This document shows, piece after piece, positions 59,208-64,000 of a stretch of 64,000 nt of DNA. The notes beneath the pieces were generated by a model, which saw nothing but the letters and a program-made list of their open reading frames with translations, searched no databases and had not been told where the DNA came from. The stretch's first letter is position 1. Each line of letters begins with the position of its first letter. Made by a program: the position numbers and the translations under genes. Source of the DNA: DATEMU01 sp964414585 (GTDB lineage: Bacteria; Planctomycetota; Phycisphaerae; UBA1845; UTPLA1); contig CAYPXR010000097.1 in assembly GCA_964414585.1 (NCBI GenBank), positions 1 to 64,000 on the forward strand. The letters are read 5' to 3'.

Positions 59208-59849
59208 ATGGACACAGGTCAAAGACAAGATGAACCCAAGCCGACCGTCTTCCTCGTTGACGACGATCGTGATATTCGCGATTCTCTGCGCTGGCTGCTC
59301 GAATCCGTCGGATTACGCCTCCAGGCTTTCGCCTCCGCCCAGGAATTCCTCGACGCCTATGTCCCTGAATCCCCAGGCTGCCTCCTGCTTGATGTTCGAA
59401 TGCCCGGGATGAGCGGTCTCGAACTACAGGAAAAACTCCTGGAAAGCGGATTCGATATTCCCACGATCATTCTCACCGGCCATGCCGATGTGCCGATGGC
59501 CGTCCGAGCGATGAAAAGCGGCGCGTTGGACTTCATCGAAAAGCCGTTTAGCGATCAGATCCTCCTCGACCAGGTCAATCTGGCCCTTGAAAGAGACGCC
59601 CATCGCCGCGCCAAGAAGGCGCGCGACGGCGACCTGATTCGTCGGGTCGAATCGCTGTCGCCCCGCGAGAGGACGGTCATGCTCAAGGTCGTCGAAGGCA
59701 AGTCCAACAAGGCCATCGCCCTCGAATTGAAACTCAGTCAAAAAACCGTCGAAGTCCATCGCGCCCATGTCATGTCCAAAGTCCGCGCCTCCTCCGTTGC
59801 CGAACTCGTCCAAATCGCTTTCCGCTCCGGCCTGACGGCACCCTCTTGA
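59208..59849 (+). CDS. FixJ-type response regulator (REC-LuxR HTH)
   Basis: A 213-residue two-domain regulator. The receiver domain (about 11-130) has the acidic pair in 'VFLVDDDRD', phospho-acceptor Asp62 in LLLDVRMPGMSG, Thr/Ser at 'IILTGHAD' and Lys112 in EKPF. The LuxR-type HTH (about 147-207) has 'LSPRERTVMLKVVEGKSNKA' and 'LSQKTVEVHRAHVMSKV'. The layout and motifs fit the FixJ/TodR group that activates transcription on phosphorylation by a PAS-type kinase. No sensor kinase is adjacent, so it is an orphan here. Confidence 0.93.
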   Translation: MDTGQRQDEPKPTVFLVDDDRDIRDSLRWLLESVGLRLQAFASAQEFLDAYVPESPGCLLLDVRMPGMSGLELQEKLLESGFDIPTIILTGHADVPMAVRAMKSGALDFIEKPFSDQILLDQVNLALERDAHRRAKKARDGDLIRRVESLSPRERTVMLKVVEGKSNKAIALELKLSQKTVEVHRAHVMSKVRASSVAELVQIAFRSGLTAPS

Positions 59850-60039
59850 TTTCCCCCTTTCTTCCGCTGTTTCTATGCTCCAGTTGCCGGTAAATGTTGC
59901 CGAAACAGACCGTAACCGGATGGTCGCCCCCCGGTCGGGTATGCCGGAATAAACGCCAACGGCCCATAACGTGGCGGAAACTCAACACGCTGATTTGCTC
60001 GCACCTCGACCGTTCGTAATGTGGATTGTTTCATAAGAC

Positions 60040-60522
60040 ATGATGATCACCGGATTAACTCCAATCCAGCAGCCGACCCCGGATGATGGTGGCCCGCTCG
60101 TTGCCAGTAAAAGCGGCCGACTCAGCGACTTTGGCGACGATGGGAGAAATGGCTCCGTGCCGAGCAACGGAAATGACAGCGCCGTGACCGAACGGCGCCG
60201 CGCCCAACGACTGGAGATTCGCCTGCCTGTCGAATTTCGCCAGTCGCGCGCCGACGGCGTTTACGTAGTCCGAACCGTGACCCGCAACGTCAGTAGCGGA
60301 GGATTCTATCTCGAATTGGACTCCGCCGAATTCCGCCCCGGCGATCGTCTGGACGTCGAAATGGCCATCCCCGCCGCCGACGGCGTCTCGCCCTATCCCG
60401 GCCGCGCGACGACCCACGCCGAAATTCTCCGCGTCGATCCCCTTGAAAAGCGAGGCGAGCTCGACATCCGCCGCTATGCCCTCGCCGCCCGATTCCTCGA
60501 ACCGCTCCGCTTCTCGTACTAG
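60040..60522 (+). CDS. PilZ-domain protein (c-di-GMP receptor)
   Basis: A 160-residue protein with a disordered N terminus (about 1-50) and one PilZ domain. It carries both c-di-GMP-binding motifs: RxxxR as RRAQR (53-57), then NVSSGG (83-88) as the [DN]xSxxG loop. 'LPVEFRQ' and 'PGDRLDVEMAIPA' are typical strands. It may read out c-di-GMP from the GGDEF protein in this window. Effector target is unknown. ATG 60040 is one of two adjacent Met codons and has no strong ribosome site. Confidence 0.85.
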   Translation: MMITGLTPIQQPTPDDGGPLVASKSGRLSDFGDDGRNGSVPSNGNDSAVTERRRAQRLEIRLPVEFRQSRADGVYVVRTVTRNVSSGGFYLELDSAEFRPGDRLDVEMAIPAADGVSPYPGRATTHAEILRVDPLEKRGELDIRRYALAARFLEPLRFSY

Positions 60523-60535
60523 CGCCGACCGGTTA

Positions 60536-61195
60536 TCAGGCCATCCGTAAGACCTCGGTCACCAGTTTCCGTATCCCCTCAAAGACCTCCGCCGGTCCCT
60601 GCCCGAGCATGTACGCCGGCGTCGACACGATCTTGTGCCGCTCATCCGTCACCATTTCCGTCACCGCGCAGTCGCAATGCTGTGCTCCCATCTGATGGAC
60701 TGCCGCCGCCGTCTGCTTGTCCGTTCCAATCGTCAGCTTTGGATGCAAATCTTTCTTGCCCACAATTCGCGCGAGCAGCGCGGGGGCGATGCAGATTGCC
60801 CCGATGGGCTTCTTCGCGGCGAGCATCTCTCCCGCCAACCGCTCCACGTCGGGATTGACCGTGCAATTCGCGCCATCCATTGCGAACGTGCAAAGGTTCT
60901 TCGCCGCCCCGAACCCCCCGGGAAAAATCAGCGCGTCGACCTCCACTGCCTTCACGTCCTTGACGTTCTTGATCTCCCCGCGCGCGATCCTCGCCGATTC
61001 CACCAGCACATTCCGGCTCTCCTTCGCCGGCTGCTTCTTCACATGATCGATGACCCCCGCCTGCGCGACGTCCGGCGCGCAGCACACCGCTTGCGCCCCC
61101 GCCTGATCGATCGCCAGCAGCGTCAGTACCGACTCATGAATCTCCGCCCCGTCCAGAAACCCGCACCCGCTCAAACACACCGCGATCTTTTTCAT
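60536..61195 (-). CDS. elbB: ElbB, DJ-1/PfpI-like glyoxalase family protein
   Basis: ATG 61195 (MKKIAVCLSGCGFLDGAEI) gives 219 residues; an in-frame codon eight positions earlier is also possible. The ElbB family hallmarks are present: CLSGCGFLDGAEIHESVLTL at the start, 'VDALIFPGGFGAAKNLCTFA' and the nucleophile-elbow Cys in 'GAICIAPALLARI'. ElbB (also called isoprenoid biosynthesis glyoxalase) is a class I glutamine-amidotransferase-like protein with weak glyoxalase activity; its physiological role is unclear. Confidence 0.92.
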   Translation of the reverse strand: MKKIAVCLSGCGFLDGAEIHESVLTLLAIDQAGAQAVCCAPDVAQAGVIDHVKKQPAKESRNVLVESARIARGEIKNVKDVKAVEVDALIFPGGFGAAKNLCTFAMDGANCTVNPDVERLAGEMLAAKKPIGAICIAPALLARIVGKKDLHPKLTIGTDKQTAAAVHQMGAQHCDCAVTEMVTDERHKIVSTPAYMLGQGPAEVFEGIRKLVTEVLRMA

Positions 61196-61271
61196 GACGG
61201 CACCTCCGGGAATAGACAACTGGACACCAATTACAAGATGAACAGGATTCTAGGGACTTAATCCTGCCCAT

Positions 61272-62273
61272 TCAAAAATGCAGTTCGACCACGTTCTTAT
61301 CCGTCAATACGTGCGTCGCGTGGACCAATTGCCCGTCGTGCACGGTCCCGCCCCAAATCCTCGCGCCTTTGAGCTTTTCCGCCAGATCCCTGTGCACGTG
61401 ATGCGCCATGTCATGCACCGTCGCTCCCACCGGCAGGATGAACGGCGACTCTTTGTCGACCGGCTTGCCCGGCTTCTTCGCGTAGATGCGAATCACATTG
61501 AGCAACGTGAACAGCTCCGCCATCATGGCTGACAATCCTTCCCCTGTCTTCGCCGACACCGCGAGCGACTTCAGATTCTCGCCGCAAAGCTCGCGCATCC
61601 CCGCCAAGTTTTCCATTGCCTTCGGCGTGTCGGATTTGTTCGCCGCGATAAGCACGCGCTTGGGCAGCGCCGCCTCTTCATCCTCCTCCAGCTCAAACGT
61701 CGCCGTCGATACCGGCCGCACACGATGCTCCCGCAAAAACGCCAGCGGCTGCTCGTACTGATCCAACAGTTCGATCGCCGCCAGATCGACGACGACCAGC
61801 ACGACGTCCGCCGATCGGTAGGCCGCCGCCATTCCCGGCTGCGCATGCCCTTCCATCATGGGCGGCATGTCGACCAGTTGAATCGGCACATCCTCGTGAT
61901 GCGCCATTCCCGGCACGGCGGCATGCGTCGAAAACGGGAATTCCGCGATCTCCACCTTCGCCTGCGTCAGCGCCCCGACGATCGAACTTTTTCCAACGTT
62001 CGCCGCGCCGAGCAGGAGCACCTGCCCCGCCCCCTGTCGCGGCACCGCGAACAAGTCGTGATGTCCGCCGCCCCCCTTGGCGTGCGGCTTCTGTGTTTCC
62101 TCCCGCGCGGCCTTGAGCTTTTGCTTGAGCGCCGACTGCAATTTCTCGCTGGCCTTGTGCTTCGGTACCAGGCGCAGCATCTCTTCCAACGCCGCGACGC
62201 GCTCCGCGGGACTTCCCGCCGAGCGATATCGCTCCTCCGCCTTCTGATACATGGGGGACTGATTGACCGCCAC
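61272..62273 (-). CDS. OBG/DRG-like GTPase with C-terminal TGS domain
   Basis: A 333-residue GTPase starting at GTG 62273. After a helical N terminus (1-80) comes a G domain: G1 GAANVGKSS (89-97), G3 'VDMPP' (DxxG replaced), G4 NKSD (212-215) and G5-like 'SAKTGEG'. A C-terminal TGS domain (about 265-333) has 'PFILPVGATVHDMAHHVHRD' and 'KGARIWGGTV'. The layout matches archaeal and eukaryotic DRG proteins and their bacterial relatives, which associate with ribosomes or RNA. The Gly-to-Pro change in G3 is unusual for a GTPase. Confidence 0.85.
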   Translation of the reverse strand: MAVNQSPMYQKAEERYRSAGSPAERVAALEEMLRLVPKHKASEKLQSALKQKLKAAREETQKPHAKGGGGHHDLFAVPRQGAGQVLLLGAANVGKSSIVGALTQAKVEIAEFPFSTHAAVPGMAHHEDVPIQLVDMPPMMEGHAQPGMAAAYRSADVVLVVVDLAAIELLDQYEQPLAFLREHRVRPVSTATFELEEDEEAALPKRVLIAANKSDTPKAMENLAGMRELCGENLKSLAVSAKTGEGLSAMMAELFTLLNVIRIYAKKPGKPVDKESPFILPVGATVHDMAHHVHRDLAEKLKGARIWGGTVHDGQLVHATHVLTDKNVVELHF

Positions 62274-62493
62274 GACGCACCCCGCATCCTTGAATTCACA
62301 GCATCATATCAGGTCCCGATAAATAGGGACTTGCACCAGTGCCGGAATCCTCCCCCTGTCGCCGGTCACTAGCCACGGGTCACTGACGACGATATCATTT
62401 CGCACTATCGACCGGCTCGCGTCGAGCCAACAGCCGTCGGTCTCATCCCGATGTGCTGCGAAAGAAGGCCCCACAATAATGGAGGACCCGTCC

Positions 62494-63012
62494 ATGCGAA
62501 GTATTCTAACGCTCGCGCTGCTCTCGGCATTCCTGGCGTTCGGTTCCGGCTGCACCACCATGGCCAAACGCACTCTCAAGGAATTCAAAGGCTCCAGCTC
62601 CGACGCCGATCCCGTCCCCGGCACCGGCGGTGGCGACTTCGCCCGCTTCGGAAGCGTCACGATCGCTCAGCCGCGCACCGACCTTGGCAGCCTCGTCAAC
62701 GCGAAATTCAGCAGCAGCCTCACCAACCAACTCCGCAAATATTTGGGCGAAGACAAAGATGCCCCGTTCAAGGGAGGCGGCACGGCCCTCTCCGTCGAAC
62801 CGGAGATCCGCTATTTCCATAAGGGCGGCGGTCCCTTCCCCGAGAAAATCGCGGTCGTCCTCTACTGGCTCAAGGCCGACGGCGCCGACTATGGTCGCGT
62901 TCAGGTCGTCACCAAGAGCGAAGCCTCCGGAACCGGCGACGAGGATCTCGCCGAATCCAACGCCAAAGGACTTGCCAAATATTTCGAAAAGCACGGCAAG
63001 AAGCAAAAATAG
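62494..63012 (+). CDS. Small lipoprotein of unknown function
   Basis: ATG 62494 has GGAGG 8 nt upstream; 172 residues. The signal ends in a lipobox GSGC (Cys20) followed by TTMAKRTLKE. The mature part has a Ser/Asp/Gly linker, then a compact alpha/beta domain ('PEIRYFHKGGGPFPEKIAVV' and 'LAESNAKGLAKYFEKHG'). This resembles small lipoproteins in which a predicted nucleation domain is followed by Lys-rich tails. No family is identified. A strong terminator follows. Confidence 0.7.
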   Translation: MRSILTLALLSAFLAFGSGCTTMAKRTLKEFKGSSSDADPVPGTGGGDFARFGSVTIAQPRTDLGSLVNAKFSSSLTNQLRKYLGEDKDAPFKGGGTALSVEPEIRYFHKGGGPFPEKIAVVLYWLKADGADYGRVQVVTKSEASGTGDEDLAESNAKGLAKYFEKHGKKQK

Positions 63013-63043
63013 CCGAGCTTCAAATCGATTCGCATACCCAAGA

Positions 63044-63069
63044 CCCCGGCCACTGCGGCCGGGGTTTTT
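63044..63069 (+). terminator. Rho-independent terminator after the lipoprotein gene
   Basis: CCCCGGCC (63044-63051) and GGCCGGGG (63057-63064) form a perfect 8-bp stem with a 5-nt loop, followed by TTTTT (63065-63069). Confidence 0.9.
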
Positions 63070-63177
63070 CTTTGACAGTGCGTATACTTCTGTAGAGTTA
63101 ACTCGGCCCTTCCCCCGCAAGAGCCGAAAAGAGGGCAAGACCGGTTCGGTTCCGGATAGGACGTTTCGGCAATTGAA

Positions 63178-64000
63178 ATGACCGCCATCCTTGCCATCCT
63201 GCTTTCCGCAATGCCGGCCTTTGCCGACCCGCCTCCAGACCCACCTCCCGATCGAAGGCCCGACGCGGCCGACGCGACTTACTTCAACATCAGCTTTCAA
63301 GCCCAGGAAGCCCTCGCCCGCGCCGACCGCCAGGCCGCCGAGGGTCATTGGCCCGCCGCCGTCCGCGCGCTCCAGGAGATCGGTGAAAAATTCGGTGACA
63401 GCGTCATCGCCGCGCCCGGCGCGACCGACCACCGTTTGGTCAGCGTCCGCGACTTCATTAACCGCAAGATCGCAGCGTGGCCGCCCGAGGGCCTTGCGGC
63501 CTACCGCACTGCTTTTGAATCCACTGCGAAGAAATTCCTCGATGATCTTACCGACAACCCGTCGATCGATGCGTGGGCTCGCGCCGCGGACCGTTTCTAT
63601 GCTGCCGCCGCCGGCGCCGTCGCCCTCGACCACGCCGGGCAACTCGCCATGGAAGCCGGTGAATTCGCTACCGCCCGGCAATGGTACGAGCGCCTTCTCG
63701 CCGACCATCCCGACCGCGAGCAAAACGCGACCCTCTGGAAAGCCAAGCTCGCGCTCTGTCGCGCCCGCCAAGGCGACCTCAAGCCCCTTGAATCGCTGAT
63801 CGCCGAACTCAAGAATCCGCAATCCGCCCATCGCGACTCCATTGTCGAATGGGGCGGCCGGCGCCAACCCGTTGTCGATTTTCTCGTGTCGGCTCTCGAC
63901 GACATTCGCCGCGATGGCATGCCCGACTTCATCGCCGCGCATCTCGACCAACTTGGCGGCGGCGCCGACCGTCGCGGATTCTTCCCTTCCACGGCCTCCG
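63178..64000 (+). CDS. Secreted TPR-type protein, truncated by the right window edge
   Basis: The plus frame is open from ATG 63178 to base 64000 (274 codons) with no stop, so the C terminus is outside the window. No in-frame start exists upstream before a TAG at 63157. A short signal peptide (MTAILAILLSAMPAFA) is followed by a Pro/Asp linker and helical repeats: 'DRQAAEGHWPAAVRALQEIG', 'LVSVRDFINRKIAAWPPEGL' with AAYRTAF, and 'TARQWYERLLADHPDREQN'. The 'VSVRDFIxRKIAAxPPEGLAAYR' pattern is typical of planctomycete secreted proteins whose C-terminal half is a PQQ-like beta-propeller; that half would lie beyond the edge. Confidence 0.8.
   Translation, partial: MTAILAILLSAMPAFADPPPDPPPDRRPDAADATYFNISFQAQEALARADRQAAEGHWPAAVRALQEIGEKFGDSVIAAPGATDHRLVSVRDFINRKIAAWPPEGLAAYRTAFESTAKKFLDDLTDNPSIDAWARAADRFYAAAAGAVALDHAGQLAMEAGEFATARQWYERLLADHPDREQNATLWKAKLALCRARQGDLKPLESLIAELKNPQSAHRDSIVEWGGRRQPVVDFLVSALDDIRRDGMPDFIAAHLDQLGGGADRRGFFPSTAS

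Noticed and set aside
62506..63951. 481-codon minus-strand open frame across a lipoprotein gene, a terminator and a TPR gene
   Set aside because: It crosses a clear plus-strand terminator and two plus-strand genes with signal sequences; no family is recognisable in its translation.

Overview
This 64 kb window is GC-rich, densely coding DNA that looks chromosomal and probably comes from a planctomycete (Planctomycetota, Phycisphaerae-like or an uncultured relative). No 16S rRNA is present, so the assignment rests on gene content: very large secreted proteins ending in dockerin-like calcium-binding tags, a PEP-CTERM protein, an ECF sigma factor next to a Ser/Thr kinase with TPRs, many lipoproteins, a seven-gene MoxR/Bat operon, and an imuA-imuB-dnaE2 mutasome cassette.

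Layout. 1-6.7 kb: three secreted proteins. The first runs off the left edge on the minus strand. The next two are divergent paralogues with dockerin-like tails. 7-17 kb: small lipoproteins, a pseudogene with a nonsense codon, a membrane protein, a lipoprotein arylsulfatase, a YHNPYTG-repeat secreted protein, an OprB-type porin and an outer-membrane-type lipoprotein. 16.9-20.4 kb: a zinc-ribbon membrane peptide and two overlapping SPFH/band-7 proteins. 20.5-32.6 kb: a giant secreted subtilase, a divergent giant P-domain protein and a PEP-CTERM protein. 32.9-36.3 kb: ECF sigma factor and TPR kinase. 36.5-45.9 kb: moxR, DUF58, DUF4381-like, batA, a batB-batC fusion, batD and batE, mostly coupled by 4-nt overlaps, then a small membrane protein. 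46-47.4 kb: diguanylate cyclase on the minus strand. 47.8 kb: tRNA-His. 47.9-54.8 kb: a SRAP (YedK/HMCES) protein followed by imuA, imuB and dnaE2. 54.9-64 kb: a hyaluronan-synthase-like glycosyltransferase, a ComEA-like HhH protein, STAS, amidohydrolase, FixJ-type regulator, PilZ protein, ElbB, a TGS GTPase, a lipoprotein, and the start of a secreted repeat protein cut by the right edge.

The most unusual feature is inside dnaE2. Two palindromic elements with arms made of GGGATTAAGGG-type sequence interrupt the polymerase gene without breaking its frame. The first (about 490 bp) carries, in another frame and with its own ribosome binding site, a gene for a four-helix-bundle protein of the 23S rRNA intervening-sequence (S23/IVP) family. 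The second (about 100 bp) has the same arms, encodes the same flanking peptides in the same frame, and lacks the gene, like a non-autonomous derivative. A palindromic element with unrelated arms (AATGACGAATTACG type) lies in the signal-peptide region of batD, also in frame. Together they suggest a family of palindromic elements that insert into protein genes and are tolerated because they stay open in frame.

Functionally the window combines cell-surface export (tagged secreted proteins, subtilase, sulfatase, porin), envelope or stress maintenance (SPFH pair, MoxR/Bat), c-di-GMP and phosphorelay signalling (GGDEF, PilZ, REC, STAS), and DNA-damage tolerance (SRAP plus the mutasome). All functions are inferred from sequence features alone.
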